Source: Chloroflexus islandicus (GTDB taxonomy: Bacteria; Chloroflexota; Chloroflexia; Chloroflexales; Chloroflexaceae). Taken from it: a stretch of 64,000 bases of DNA. Where the stretch lies: the NCBI RefSeq assembly GCF_001650695.1, contig NZ_LWQS01000021.1:57000-120999 (forward strand), given 5' to 3'. Made by a program: the position numbers and the translations under genes. The notes under the pieces are model-generated. The model made no database searches. It had not been told where the DNA came from and worked only from the letters and a program-made list of their open reading frames with translations. Of the stretch, positions 1 through 9,120 are shown piece by piece; the stretch's first letter is position 1, and the number at the start of each line of letters is the position of its first letter.

Positions 1-2636
1 TATTGGCAGGTAGCACTGTTCAACCAAAATGGTCTGAACACAACAATGCTGATGATCTCGCCATTGCATTGCTAGTAGGATCTTGGCTAGAAACATCAGA
101 AGCAGATCGAGAGGCTATAGAATCTTTAGCAGGTCAATCGTATGATCAATGGACTAAGAAAATACGTGTATTCTTGTTGAATCCATCACCTCCACTATCA
201 TATCACGAACAACAGTGGCGCTTTGTATTACGGTATGAAGGTTGGCATACACTTGGCAAATGGCTATCTGATCGCCATTTAGACGATTTCCAACGTATTG
301 CGGTGGCGGTTTTGCAAGACTCTGAACGTTATTCAAAGCTTCTGCGTGAAGGTATAGCCGGAACACTAGCACTTTTAGGTAGCCATAGCAAAGCATTGAT
401 ATCGTGCAGCCATAGAAAATCTGAAACAACTGCTATTCTAACAGTTCGAGCAGTACTTGAAGATGCGGATAGCAACAGATGGGCACGCCTCGATCACTTG
501 TTGCCTCTGCTTGCGGAGGCTGCCCCAAAAGAGTTTTTGTATATCGTTGAGCAAAAATTGCAACAAAAACCTAGTATATTTGATATTCTCTTCGCTCAAG
601 AAAATTATCAAAGCTATATTGCTAGTACGCTATGGGCTTTAGAAGTTCTTGCTTGGGATGAAGAACTGTTCGTTAGAGTGATACTTTGCCTCGGTGAACT
701 TGCTGCACGCGATCCCGGCGGTAGATTGACAAACAGGCCGATCAACTCGTTAACTTATATTCTATTACCTTGGTTGCAACAAACTCTTGCGTCAATGAAT
801 AAGCAGGTAAGCGCAATTAAAGCGTTGCTTGCAGAACATCCAGACGTTGGATTGGATCTCTTAATTCGCTTACTTTCTAGTGAAAGAGCATTTTACACAT
901 CGCGACCAACTTGGCGAGAAATAATTCCAGACACTTGGAACTTCAGTGTATCCAACCAATTATATTGGGGAAAGATCGTAATTTACGCTGATCTGGCTAT
1001 TAGTATCGCAAAAAATAACATTTCTTATTTAATTAAACTTATTGATTACTTGAAAGTATTACCATTATCAGTATTTGAGCAATTTACTAAACATCTAAAC
1101 TCCGAAGAAATCAAAGTATTATCTGATGAAGAGCGATTGCCACTGTGGGAAAAGCTAGTTGATATTCTCGTGAAACACTCACGCTTTGCTGGATCAGATT
1201 GGGCAATACCTGCTGAACGGCTCGTTCAAGTCGAGATAGTTGCAGATCAAATAGCTCCAAAGTCACTCTTGTGGCGTTATAAGCGGCTCTTTGTGGAAAA
1301 TGATTTCGATCTTCACGAGAAGCGAACTGACTATGAAGCGCAGCAACGGCTTCTACAGATGAAACGGCAGCTTGCGGTTGAAGCGGTTCTGTCCGATGGC
1401 GGGGTAGCGGCAGTAATTGCCTTTGCCGAGGTCGTTGAGTCGCCTTACAAAGTCGGTCTTACTTGTGGTAGTGTTGCACAAACTGCCATTGATGCTGAAG
1501 TTTTGCCAAGTCTCCTCACAGTTGATCGTCCTAAACTTACTTGTTTCGTTGAAGGCTTTGTGCGAGGTAGATTCGAGCAGAAGGGTTGGGAATGGGTTGA
1601 TTCTATTGATATTTCCTCATGGACGGAAGAACAGATTAGCCGATTTCTGTCCAGCTTACCTTGCCAAACCGAAACGTGGCACCGGCTAGAGCGATTACTA
1701 GGTGAAGAACAGTCTGCCTATTGGCAGCATCTCTCGATCAATAATGCTTATCGTGCCCAAGGAGATTTACTATATCCAGCAGCGAAATTACTACGTTATG
1801 GTAGGCCATGCGCAGCCTTATACTTACTTGCAAAAATGCTGCATCAAGGGCAGGAGCCTCCTCCAAATTTTGTAATCTCTGCATTGCTAGAAGCGTACAA
1901 AGCACCTGAACAAGCTCACGCGACTGACCGTTTCATTATTGAAGAATTAATCTCATGGTTACAGGAATATTCAGAAGTGAACCAAGAAGATCTCTGTATC
2001 GTGGAATGGGTATACCTTCCCCAGTTGATTTATGGATCTAGCCCAAAAACTCTTTGGCAAAGGCTTGCTAATGATCCATTGTTTTTTTGTCAAGTCATTC
2101 AATGGGCTTCTCGACTAATAAATTCTGTAAAATCAGAAACTATTGGTGATATACCTAAACCTATTGCTGAGCGAGCGTTTTATCTGTTGCATCGGTGGTC
2201 TATCCCTCCCGGCTTACGCCGTGATGGAGTATTCGATCGCGATGCGTTAGCACAATGGTTAGACGTCGTCAAAGAAGAGTGCAAGCGCATAGGTTATTTA
2301 GAAGACGCAATGAACATTCTAGGGCAAGCGCTTATACATTCACCGCCCGATCCAGATGGTTTGTGGATCCATCGCGTTGCTGCCGAGATTCTTAATGGCA
2401 AGGATGCCAATGCGATCCGTTGTAGTTTTAGAATTGCTATTTACAATTCACGTGGTGCGCATTTTGTTGACTCTACTGGTCAATCGGAACGAGATTTGGC
2501 AGCTAAATATCGCGCGCAGGCTGATGCTGTCGAAGAGGCTGGATACAGCCGTTTGGCGGATACTCTGCGACAACTAGCTGATATATACGATTTGGAATCG
2601 GAATGGGTTGTTTTGCGATTCGCTGAAGAGAAGTAG
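1..2636 (+). CDS. 3' part of a large helical protein, possibly the sensor region of a STAND-like conflict protein
   Basis: The reading frame is open to the left edge, so this is the last 877 residues or so of a longer protein. It is almost entirely alpha-helical in character, with no signal peptide, membrane segment or catalytic motif visible. Segments such as LREGIAGTLALLGSH, LLPLLAEAAPKEFL and LAARDPGGRLTNRPINSL resemble, from memory, the helical C-terminal part of very large bacterial STAND/AVAST-like ATPases; this cannot be verified here. An NTPase and effector domain would then lie upstream of the window. Base composition is clearly more AT-rich than the neighbouring genes, which suggests horizontal acquisition. 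It ends with TAG, 81 bases before the next gene. The function is unproven. Confidence 0.6.
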   Translation, partial: LAGSTVQPKWSEHNNADDLAIALLVGSWLETSEADREAIESLAGQSYDQWTKKIRVFLLNPSPPLSYHEQQWRFVLRYEGWHTLGKWLSDRHLDDFQRIAVAVLQDSERYSKLLREGIAGTLALLGSHSKALISCSHRKSETTAILTVRAVLEDADSNRWARLDHLLPLLAEAAPKEFLYIVEQKLQQKPSIFDILFAQENYQSYIASTLWALEVLAWDEELFVRVILCLGELAARDPGGRLTNRPINSLTYILLPWLQQTLASMNKQVSAIKALLAEHPDVGLDLLIRLLSSERAFYTSRPTWREIIPDTWNFSVSNQLYWGKIVIYADLAISIAKNNISYLIKLIDYLKVLPLSVFEQFTKHLNSEEIKVLSDEERLPLWEKLVDILVKHSRFAGSDWAIPAERLVQVEIVADQIAPKSLLWRYKRLFVENDFDLHEKRTDYEAQQRLLQMKRQLAVEAVLSDGGVAAVIAFAEVVESPYKVGLTCGSVAQTAIDAEVLPSLLTVDRPKLTCFVEGFVRGRFEQKGWEWVDSIDISSWTEEQISRFLSSLPCQTETWHRLERLLGEEQSAYWQHLSINNAYRAQGDLLYPAAKLLRYGRPCAALYLLAKMLHQGQEPPPNFVISALLEAYKAPEQAHATDRFIIEELISWLQEYSEVNQEDLCIVEWVYLPQLIYGSSPKTLWQRLANDPLFFCQVIQWASRLINSVKSETIGDIPKPIAERAFYLLHRWSIPPGLRRDGVFDRDALAQWLDVVKEECKRIGYLEDAMNILGQALIHSPPDPDGLWIHRVAAEILNGKDANAIRCSFRIAIYNSRGAHFVDSTGQSERDLAAKYRAQADAVEEAGYSRLADTLRQLADIYDLESEWVVLRFAEEK

Positions 2637-2644
2637 GTTTCTAA

Positions 2645-2661
2645 ATAATGCTGAGCATTAT
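2645..2661. promoter_or_regulatory. Perfect palindrome after the first gene
   Basis: ATAATGCT-G-AGCATTAT, 8-bp arms around one base, starts 8 bases after the stop codon of the AT-rich gene. There is no following T-run, so a protein-binding site is as likely as a terminator. Confidence 0.35.
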
Positions 2662-2717
2662 GATACTCAATCATTACTAGCTGGCAGTAGAATGTCCTTG
2701 TATTCACCACCACAACT

Positions 2718-3746
2718 ATGATGCTCAATCACCCTCCCCGCCGCCGTCTGCGCTGGCCGCTCATCCTGATCGTTCCCCTCGCGCTTTACCTGCTCTTTCT
2801 CGTTGGCTGGCTAGCGGCGCGCACGCTGCTCGGCGATCGCTGGTGGTGGCTCTTTTTGCTCAACGTCGCCACGCCGTACCTGTGGTTGCCGTTGCCGCTG
2901 GTGCTGCTGATCGCGCTGGCGCTGCGGCGCTGGCTGAGCGTGGCGCTCAGCGTGGCCCTGCTCGCGCCGGGAGCGCCGATCTTGCTCGATGTGTGGATGC
3001 CGAGCTTCAGCGATGATCTGGAGTACAGTAAACCGGCGATCACGGTGATGACCTACAATCTCTACGGCGGCAATGATCAAGCCGGGCCGGTGATCGCGGC
3101 GATCCGCGCGGCCAAGGCCGATGTCGTGGCGCTGCAAGAGCTTAATCCCGCGATTGCCGCTGCGCTCCAGCGCGAGCTGGCGGGCGAGTATCCCTTCCAG
3201 CTCCTCGATCCGCGCGCCGGCGTGACCGGGATGGGGGTGATCAGCCGTTGGCCGTTGCAACCGCTGGCGACCAGCTTGCCCGGCGAGCATTGGGTGGGGA
3301 CGCCGCAATTGATGCAGATTGCGGCGCCGTTGGGCGACGTGGTTTTGTTCAATGTCCATACCATTCCGCCGGTTGGTTCGCCGGGGTGGATGACGTGGGC
3401 GATTAGCGAGCGCGAGCGGCAGGCGGCGGCGATCGTTGCCGTGGCCCGCGAGCAGCGCCAGCCGGTGATTGTGGCCGGTGATCTGAATGCGACGCCGTAC
3501 AACCGCGCCTACCGTCTCCTCCGCGATGGCGATCTGGTTGATGTTTGGCCGCAGTGTGGGCTTGATGCCGGGTTTACGTGGCCAAGCGCCGGGCAAGCGG
3601 TGCGCGGCGTGCCGCTGCCGGCGTGGTTGGTGCGGATTGACTATATTCTGACCTCGCCGGCGTTGATGTGTACCGAGGCGGCGGTTGGCCAGTGGGATGG
3701 GTTCTCGGATCACCGTCCGGTGGTGGCGCGGCTGGTGGCGCAATGA
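2718..3746 (+). CDS. Membrane-anchored endonuclease/exonuclease/phosphatase family protein
   Basis: 342 residues. About three hydrophobic segments lie in residues 12-92, followed by an EEP (DNase I-like) hydrolase domain from about 105. The catalytic set is visible: N114 in MTYNLYGG, E141 in VVALQELN, H214 in FNVHT, D255 and N257 in GDLNATP, D308 in RIDYIL, and D331-H332 in SDHRPV. The family cleaves phosphodiester or phosphomonoester bonds in nucleic acids or phospholipids; the membrane anchor would place the domain at the membrane face, and the substrate cannot be told. The start ATGATG has no strong Shine-Dalgarno sequence. GC content rises sharply compared with the preceding gene, marking the return to host-like DNA. 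It is monocistronic and followed by a 1.27-kb repeat block. Confidence 0.85.
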   Translation: MMLNHPPRRRLRWPLILIVPLALYLLFLVGWLAARTLLGDRWWWLFLLNVATPYLWLPLPLVLLIALALRRWLSVALSVALLAPGAPILLDVWMPSFSDDLEYSKPAITVMTYNLYGGNDQAGPVIAAIRAAKADVVALQELNPAIAAALQRELAGEYPFQLLDPRAGVTGMGVISRWPLQPLATSLPGEHWVGTPQLMQIAAPLGDVVLFNVHTIPPVGSPGWMTWAISERERQAAAIVAVAREQRQPVIVAGDLNATPYNRAYRLLRDGDLVDVWPQCGLDAGFTWPSAGQAVRGVPLPAWLVRIDYILTSPALMCTEAAVGQWDGFSDHRPVVARLVAQ

Positions 3747-5010
3747 GGGTGTTTACCGCAGGGGACACAGAGGTTTTTTACCGCAGAGGGCGCAGGGGAC
3801 GCGGAGGTTTTTTACCGCAGGGGACGCTGGCGGGGCGGACAGAACCGGTGGTTGATCACAACCGTTGATCGCTGTGCGATGCCGTAAAGCCCCCTGCTGG
3901 CTCCTCATCACCCCTCCCCCAGCGGGGGAGGGGCACGGGGTGGGGGCCAATAACTCGCGCAGCGGACGCGGAGGTTTTTTACCGCAGGGGACGCTGGCGG
4001 GGCGGACAGAACCGGTGGTTGATCACAACCGTTGATCGCTGTGCGATGCCGTAAAGCCCCTGCTGGCTCCTCATCACCCCTCCCCCAGCGGGGGAGGGGC
4101 ACGGGGTGGGGGCATCAGCCCGCACAGCGGGCTTCGTAATAGTAGCCCGGCCCTTCAGGGCCGGGTGCCGGATTAGATGTGCTGTCCGTCCTTGAACGCG
4201 CGTACGAGAGCGGTGTTCTCAGACACCCATCCCGCCAAAGCGGGAGATTGCTTCGGGGCTTCGCCCCTCGCAATGACAGGAGGTGCTGCCTGAACGCTGA
4301 GCTTTGCGCTCCCCATCACCTCTCCCCCGGCGGGGGAGGGGCACGGGGTGGGGGCAGCAACCCGCACAGCGGACACAGAGGTTTTTTACCGCAGAGGGCG
4401 CAGGGGACGCAGAGGATTTTACCGCAGGGGAAGCCGGAGAGGCGGACAGAACCTGTGGTTGATCACAACCATTGATCGCTGGGCGATGCCGTAAAGCCCC
4501 CTGCGGCGCACCCCCTCACCCCTCCCCCAGTGGGAGAGGGGCACGGGGTGGGGGCATCACCCGCGCAGCGGGCTTCGTACCCCTAGCCCGGCCCTTCAGG
4601 ACCGGGTGCCGGATCAGATGGGCTGTCCGCCCTTGAACGCGCGCACGGGAGCGGTGTTCTCAGGCACCCATCCCGCCAAAGCGGGAGATTGCTTCGGGGC
4701 TTTGCCCCTCGCAATGACAGGAGGCGCTGCCTGAACGCTTAGTTTTGCGCACCCCCTCACCCCTCCCCCAGCGGGGGAGGGGCACGAGGTGGGGGCATCA
4801 ACCCGCGCAGCGGGCGCGGCGGTTTTTTTACCGCCGAGGATGCGGAGGACGTAGAGGGGGGCGGTAATAGATCGCCTTCCCCCTGCGTTCTCTGCGTTCT
4901 CTGTGGTAGATTTGGGTTTTCACAGCAGACGCGATCAACACACTTCCCCAGCACACCGGTATCAGCAGTGAAATAGTGGTACCATACATAAGAGATAGGG
5001 TTCAGCACGG
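3747..5010. repeat. 1.26-kb intergenic mosaic of dispersed repeats
   Basis: No gene is seen here. Three near-copies of a segment of about 130 bp lie at about 3818-3946, 3983-4112 and 4425-4554. Each ends in a G-rich tract made of four G-runs separated by 1-3 bases (3924-3946, 4090-4112, 4332-4354, 4532-4554), a classic G-quadruplex pattern; a fifth copy at 4773-4795 has one run interrupted. A second unit of about 165 bp (4145-4310 and 4585-4752) carries the hairpin CCCGGCCCTTCAGGGCCGGG and a CCCGCCAAAGCGGGAGATTGC segment found in other spacers. Short cgcagagg-type heptamer tracts join the units. In-frame readings across it are repeat artefacts. Confidence 0.85.
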
Positions 5011-5016
5011 TATGGT

Positions 5017-6546
5017 ATGCAGCTTGTTTGGTTTAAACGCGATTTGCGCTTGCACGATCACGCGCCGCTGAGCGCCGCTGCCCGGCGCGGGCCGGTGCTG
5101 CCGCTCTATATCGTCGAGCCGTCGCTGATCCATGCCCCAGATTTTGCGCCACGCCATTGGACGTTCATCAGCGGCTGTTTGTGCGAGCTGCGCACGGCAT
5201 TGGCCCGCCTCGGCCAGCCGCTGGTGGTGCGGGTGGGTGAAGCGGTAGAGGTGCTCGACCGGTTGGCGAGCGAGTGGCCGATCGAGGCGATCTGGGCCCA
5301 CGAAGAGACTGGTAATCTGCTCAGTTATGCGCGGGATCGGGCGGTGCGGCGGTGGGCGCGGGCGCGCGGCATTTCCTTCCACGAACTGCCGCAAAACGGC
5401 GTCGTGCGCCGGTTGCCGTCACGTGATGAGTGGCAGGCGCGCTGGGAAGAGCGCATGGCGATGCCGCAAGCCCAACCACCTGCCGCCTTGCCGCCGCTGC
5501 CGATCGACCCCGGCCCGATCCCATCTGCCGCCGAACTTGAGTTACCGCCTGACACCTTGCTCGAACGCCAACCTCCCGGCGAGACAGCGGCGTTAGCGAC
5601 GCTCACCGATTTTCTCTCCCGGCGTAGCCGCCACTACCACCGCGCCCTGTCGAGCCCGCTCACCGCGTGGGAAGGCTGTTCGCGTCTGAGCGCCTATCTC
5701 GCGTGGGGAGCGCTGTCGTTGCGCACGGTGGTGCAAGCGACGCGAGCGCGGATCGCCGAGCTGAGCCAGCAACCTGATCCGGCTGAAGCGGGTTGGCTGC
5801 GGGCGCTGGCGGCGTTCGAGTCGCGCTTGCACTGGCATTGCCATTTCATTCAAAAGCTAGAGGACGAGCCGGAGATCGAGGTACGCAATCTGGTGCGGGC
5901 GTATGACGGCATGCGCGAAGAGAACCACCGGCCCGACCTGATTGCGGCGTGGGCCGCTGGCCGCACCGGCTACCCGTTCGTCGATGCCTGTATGCGCGCG
6001 CTCACCGCCACCGGCTGGCTCAATTTTCGCATGCGAGCGATGCTGGTCAGCTTTGTCGCCTACGACCTCTGGCAACACTGGCGCGAGCCGGGGTTGATCT
6101 TGGCCCGGCGTTGGATCGACTACGAGCCGGGGATTCACTATTGCCAGCTCCAAATGCAAGCCGGCACGTCGGGCAATCGCACCATCCGCATCTACAACCC
6201 GATCAAGCAAGGGATCGACCACGACCCCGAAGGCATCTTCATCCGGCGTTGGGTGCCGGAACTCGCCCACGTGCCCACGGCCTACATCCATACCCCGTGG
6301 CTGCTCGACCGCGCCGGCCAAGAGCGGGCCGGCTGCCGGATCGGGCGCGACTACCCGCTGCCAATCGTCGATCACGACGCCGCCTACCGGCGGGCGCGGG
6401 CCGCCATCGCTGCCGTGCGCGCTCGTCCCGAAACGGCGATTGAGGTTGCCGCTGTGCATCAGAAACACGGCTCACGCCGGGCGCCGCCGCCACGGCCACG
6501 CCGCACCGAACGCGGATCGGCGCGCCAACTGCGGTTGGATTTGTGA
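5017..6546 (+). CDS. Deoxyribodipyrimidine photolyase / cryptochrome family protein
   Basis: 509 residues. The N-terminal alpha/beta antenna-binding domain begins with MQLVWFKRDLRLHDHAPL, the typical photolyase opening, and is followed by a proline-rich linker near 145-180 and the helical FAD-binding domain from about 200. FAD-domain signatures include ESRLHWHCHF, YPFVDACMRAL, TGWLNFRMRAM and GTSGNRTIRIYNPIKQG near residue 381, followed by DPEGIFIRRWVPEL. The family uses blue light and reduced FAD to split pyrimidine dimers, or signals as a cryptochrome. The NRTIRIYNP variant differs from classical class I enzymes, so repair versus signalling is unresolved. A basic tail of about 30 residues ends the protein. 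The gene stands alone after the repeat block. Confidence 0.9.
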   Translation: MQLVWFKRDLRLHDHAPLSAAARRGPVLPLYIVEPSLIHAPDFAPRHWTFISGCLCELRTALARLGQPLVVRVGEAVEVLDRLASEWPIEAIWAHEETGNLLSYARDRAVRRWARARGISFHELPQNGVVRRLPSRDEWQARWEERMAMPQAQPPAALPPLPIDPGPIPSAAELELPPDTLLERQPPGETAALATLTDFLSRRSRHYHRALSSPLTAWEGCSRLSAYLAWGALSLRTVVQATRARIAELSQQPDPAEAGWLRALAAFESRLHWHCHFIQKLEDEPEIEVRNLVRAYDGMREENHRPDLIAAWAAGRTGYPFVDACMRALTATGWLNFRMRAMLVSFVAYDLWQHWREPGLILARRWIDYEPGIHYCQLQMQAGTSGNRTIRIYNPIKQGIDHDPEGIFIRRWVPELAHVPTAYIHTPWLLDRAGQERAGCRIGRDYPLPIVDHDAAYRRARAAIAAVRARPETAIEVAAVHQKHGSRRAPPPRPRRTERGSARQLRLDL

Positions 6547-6555
6547 GGAATCACA

Positions 6556-7707
6556 TCATCGGAGCGTCGTGGCTAATTGCGGCACATCGGCCAACGGCAA
6601 CACCGTGATCTGAGTGTCAAGAGGATATGCTTGGCGACCGGGATAGATCACCCAGAGATGATCAAGGGCAAGATCGTTCAGGGCAATCCGCATCGATCGG
6701 GTCACACCGGGAGCATCGGCAAACTTGATCTCGAAACCGTAGCGTTTGCCGCGGATATGAACGAGCAAATCAAGTTCAGCTCCAGAATGCGTTGCCCAAA
6801 AGTAGGCTTCCTGCGCTTGGAGCAGCGTGATAATTTGTTCGATAGCGAATCCTTCCCACGAAGCGCCAAGTTTAGGATGGCCCTGAACATCGGCCAATGT
6901 TGTCAGATGCAACAGACCATGCAACATGCCGCTATCACGAATATAGATCTTAGGTGATTTGACCTGCCGTTTGCTCATATTTTCAAACCAAGGCGGCAGG
7001 ATGCGCACCATATATGCACCGGCCAAAATGTCGAGGTAGCGTCGAGCGGTCGCTTCGCTCGAACCTAATGAGCGAGCAAATTCAGCAGCATTCCACTGCT
7101 GACCGTGGAAATGAGCAACCATCGTCCAAAACCGGCGGAGGGTCTCGGCTGGAACAGTAATGCCCAATTGGGGAATATCACGTTCGAGGAATGTGCGGAT
7201 AAACGCCTCGCGCCAGAGCATGCTACGTTCGTCATCAACGGCGAGAAAAGAGCGTGGAAAACCGCCGCGCAGCCAGAGCTGGTACAGGTTATCGACGCCG
7301 GCTTCAGCGAGATTGAAGCCAGCCATATCCACAAACCCAATCCGTCCAGCCAACGTCTCAGAAGCGCCGCGCACAAGATGAGGCGAGGCTGAGCCAAGTA
7401 AGAGAAATTGCGCAGTACTGTGCGGCCGATCGACGAGGACGCGCAGCAACTCGAACAAGGCCGGTTGGCGTTGAATTTCATCGATAATGACGAGACCGGA
7501 AAGCGTCTCAAGCACGGTAAGCGGCGCAGTCAAGCGCCGTGCATCGACCGGATGCTCGAGGTCGAAATAGGTTGCGTTCTGAGCAGTGCTGAGCATGCGG
7601 GCCACGGTCGTCTTGCCGCATTGCCGTGGCCCCAACAGCGCCACAACCGGATGAATCGTAAACAGCCGTTTAATTTGGTCAATAATCGCTGGTCGCGGGA
7701 TAAGCAT
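6556..7707 (-). CDS. AAA-family ATP-binding protein with DUF4143 domain
   Basis: 383 residues from the ATG at 7707. Walker A GPRQCGKT is at residues 26-33, Walker B LVIIDE at 72-77 and a sensor-like LLLGSAS at 102-108, followed by a winged-helix/DUF4143 region with a nuclease-fold-like C-terminus (LDLLVHIRGKRYGFEIKFAD). Such AAA_14-DUF4143 proteins are common orphan ATPases of unknown role, sometimes suggested to be toxin- or transposon-linked. A start ten codons earlier is possible, but a consensus promoter with its -10 box six bases before 7707 overlaps those codons, so 7707 is preferred and the mRNA would be leaderless. It converges tail to tail with the photolyase gene (9-base gap). Confidence 0.85.
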   Translation of the reverse strand: MLIPRPAIIDQIKRLFTIHPVVALLGPRQCGKTTVARMLSTAQNATYFDLEHPVDARRLTAPLTVLETLSGLVIIDEIQRQPALFELLRVLVDRPHSTAQFLLLGSASPHLVRGASETLAGRIGFVDMAGFNLAEAGVDNLYQLWLRGGFPRSFLAVDDERSMLWREAFIRTFLERDIPQLGITVPAETLRRFWTMVAHFHGQQWNAAEFARSLGSSEATARRYLDILAGAYMVRILPPWFENMSKRQVKSPKIYIRDSGMLHGLLHLTTLADVQGHPKLGASWEGFAIEQIITLLQAQEAYFWATHSGAELDLLVHIRGKRYGFEIKFADAPGVTRSMRIALNDLALDHLWVIYPGRQAYPLDTQITVLPLADVPQLATTLR

Positions 7708-7713
7708 AGCTCG

Positions 7714-7760
7714 ATTGTATTCCTTGAAAATCCTCATGTCAAGTGCGGATTTTCAAGGAA
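7714..7760 (-). promoter_or_regulatory. Consensus promoter overlapped by a 14-bp-arm palindrome
   Basis: On the minus strand TTGACA (7742-7737) and TACAAT (7719-7714) are separated by exactly 17 bases and point into the AAA-DUF4143 gene, whose ATG begins six bases beyond the -10 box. A perfect inverted repeat (TTCCTTGAAAATCC at 7720-7733, complement at 7747-7760) fills the spacer and brackets the -35 box, as expected for a repressor operator. No T-run follows, so it is unlikely to be a terminator. Confidence 0.7.
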
Positions 7761-7765
7761 GAACC

Positions 7766-8185
7766 TCACTTCGCTGCCGTAAACCGCACCAGCGCCCAGA
7801 TGATCGCTCCCGCAGCGATGATGTGCATCACGTTGAGGATCATCTGTTCAATCAAGCTGATCGGCAGGGTGAAGGGGCCGGCGAATGAAATGACTAGCAC
7901 CACGGCTGCGATGAGCAGAAAGACACGCAGCGGGCGGGCGGCGAAGCGGTTGAGCAACGCTAAGACAATCGCCGCGCCGATCGCCGGAATAACGGTTGAA
8001 ACGATCACCGCCACCGCCGGTAAGGGCATTGGCTCGTTCGTGGGTGGTGCTGGGGCCAAAAACTCAAACCCGGCGGTGCGCGCGGCGAAATAGACGATCA
8101 GGTTAGCGATCACGCCGATAAGAGCGCCGATGAGCGTAGCGAGCGGTAGACGGCGCACGTCGAGCGGTTGGTTAAGCCAATTCAT
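7766..8185 (-). CDS. DUF6069-like four-helix membrane protein
   Basis: 139 residues from the third of three in-frame ATGs (8191, 8188, 8185), chosen because GAGG lies 8 bases upstream. Four hydrophobic segments are apparent (about residues 17-35, 55-77, 87-105 and 113-133), with a short proline-rich stretch after the first. It matches the pattern of the DUF6069 family of small integral membrane proteins of unknown role. It is transcribed toward the AAA-DUF4143 gene, but that gene has its own promoter in the gap, so the two need not be co-regulated. Confidence 0.65.
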   Translation of the reverse strand: MNWLNQPLDVRRLPLATLIGALIGVIANLIVYFAARTAGFEFLAPAPPTNEPMPLPAVAVIVSTVIPAIGAAIVLALLNRFAARPLRVFLLIAAVVLVISFAGPFTLPISLIEQMILNVMHIIAAGAIIWALVRFTAAK

Positions 8186-8191
8186 CATCAT

Positions 8192-8619
8192 ATCCTCGGT
8201 TGGAAATCACCATCCAAAACCTGAGATCCCTGCTCCCTGCGGTTCGTGAGCAAACAGAACGTATGAGTATAGAATGGAGTTGATGGCGTTGCGATGCGTC
8301 GTTTCACCCTCACCCTCAGCGTCGCTCCCACTGGTTCAGGGATGGACAGACGATCTGATCCGGAACCCGGCCCTTCAGGGCCGGGCTAGGGGTACGAAGC
8401 CCGCTGTGCGGGCTGCTGGCCCTTATCCCCAGTTCCGCTCCCAATGGCGCGGGAGCGGAGAGTCGAACGTTGAGCATCGCACAGCGATCCACAGTTGTAC
8501 GCGACCAGATATTCAACTCCCTACGGGTAAGGCAGAGAGCTGGCGAGGCGGGATAGACCCTCTAATCTTAGAGGGCGGAGAAGCATGCCGATTCTCCCCG
8601 TCCTCCGCGGTCATCGTTT
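8192..8619. repeat. Repeat-filled spacer with an inverted copy of the 22.8-kb repeat
   Basis: No gene is seen. Bases 8345-8422 are a reverse-complement relative of the 118-bp unit found four times at 22831-23302, including the CCCGGCCCTTCAGGGCCGGG hairpin and the AAGCCCGCTGTGCGGGCT hairpin. A further stem (CCCTCTAA/TTAGAGGG, 8558-8575) lies 45 bases past the stop codon of the MarR gene and may end its transcript. Confidence 0.7.
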
Positions 8620-9045
8620 TCACGCCTGATCAGCCAAATTGCGATACACCCGTTGCATTGCGGCAACCAGCGCGGCGGTTTCTGCCGCCGTTAACCCTGC
8701 AAACGCCTGCCGGGCTACCGCTTGGCAGGCCGCTTCGACCGCCGGCCTGATCGCGCGCCCACGTTCGGTCAGCCAGACGTGGCGAGCGCGGGCATCGCCA
8801 GTAGCGGTGCGTTGGGTCACGAGACCGATGCGGGCCAGCCGGCGCACCATCTTGCTGACCGTCGGCGGCTCGATGCGCAGGCGAGCGGCCAGCCGGGCTT
8901 GGCTTTGGCCATCCTCTGCCCACAACGCGCGCAAGATCATCTCTTGCCCGACGTACAACCCGTGCTGGCTGAGGGCAATGTCGAGCTGGTTGCGATAGGC
9001 TTTGCAGAGATTGGCGAGCAAGAAGCTCAGATCGTCTTCCATCAT
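8620..9045 (-). CDS. MarR family transcriptional regulator
   Basis: 141 residues with the MarR winged-helix layout: helices to about residue 40, the recognition helix in SQARLAARLRIEPPTVSKMVRRL, then the beta-wing TGDARARHVWLTERG and C-terminal dimerisation helices. These proteins bind as dimers to palindromes and are usually released by small phenolic or toxic ligands or by oxidation. A 20-bp imperfect palindrome overlaps the start codon, suggesting autoregulation. The adjacent SARP-type regulator gene lies upstream in the same orientation (75-base gap). No obvious target transporter is next to it, so the regulon is unknown. Confidence 0.88.
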   Translation of the reverse strand: MMEDDLSFLLANLCKAYRNQLDIALSQHGLYVGQEMILRALWAEDGQSQARLAARLRIEPPTVSKMVRRLARIGLVTQRTATGDARARHVWLTERGRAIRPAVEAACQAVARQAFAGLTAAETAALVAAMQRVYRNLADQA

Positions 9046-9106
9046 TATTGGCTGGCAAATAATAAGCTGGCTAAGAATATTGTGCCATGCATTGTTTGTT
9101 TGTCAA
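9044..9106 (-). promoter_or_regulatory. Promoter and palindromic operator of the MarR gene
   Basis: On the minus strand TTGACA (9106-9101) is followed after 18 bases by CAATAT (9082-9077), a weak -10 box. Downstream, bases 9063-9044 read ATTATTTGCCAGCCAATAAT, an imperfect palindrome with perfect 6-bp ends that covers the start codon: a plausible autoregulatory MarR site. Confidence 0.45.
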
Positions 9107-9120
9107 GGGTGCGCGTGCTC

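Noticed and set aside
2811..3743. Long arginine/proline/histidine-rich frame on the minus strand opposite the EEP hydrolase gene
   Set aside because: Antisense shadow caused by high GC; its composition is typical of reverse-frame translation and the + strand carries all the catalytic motifs.
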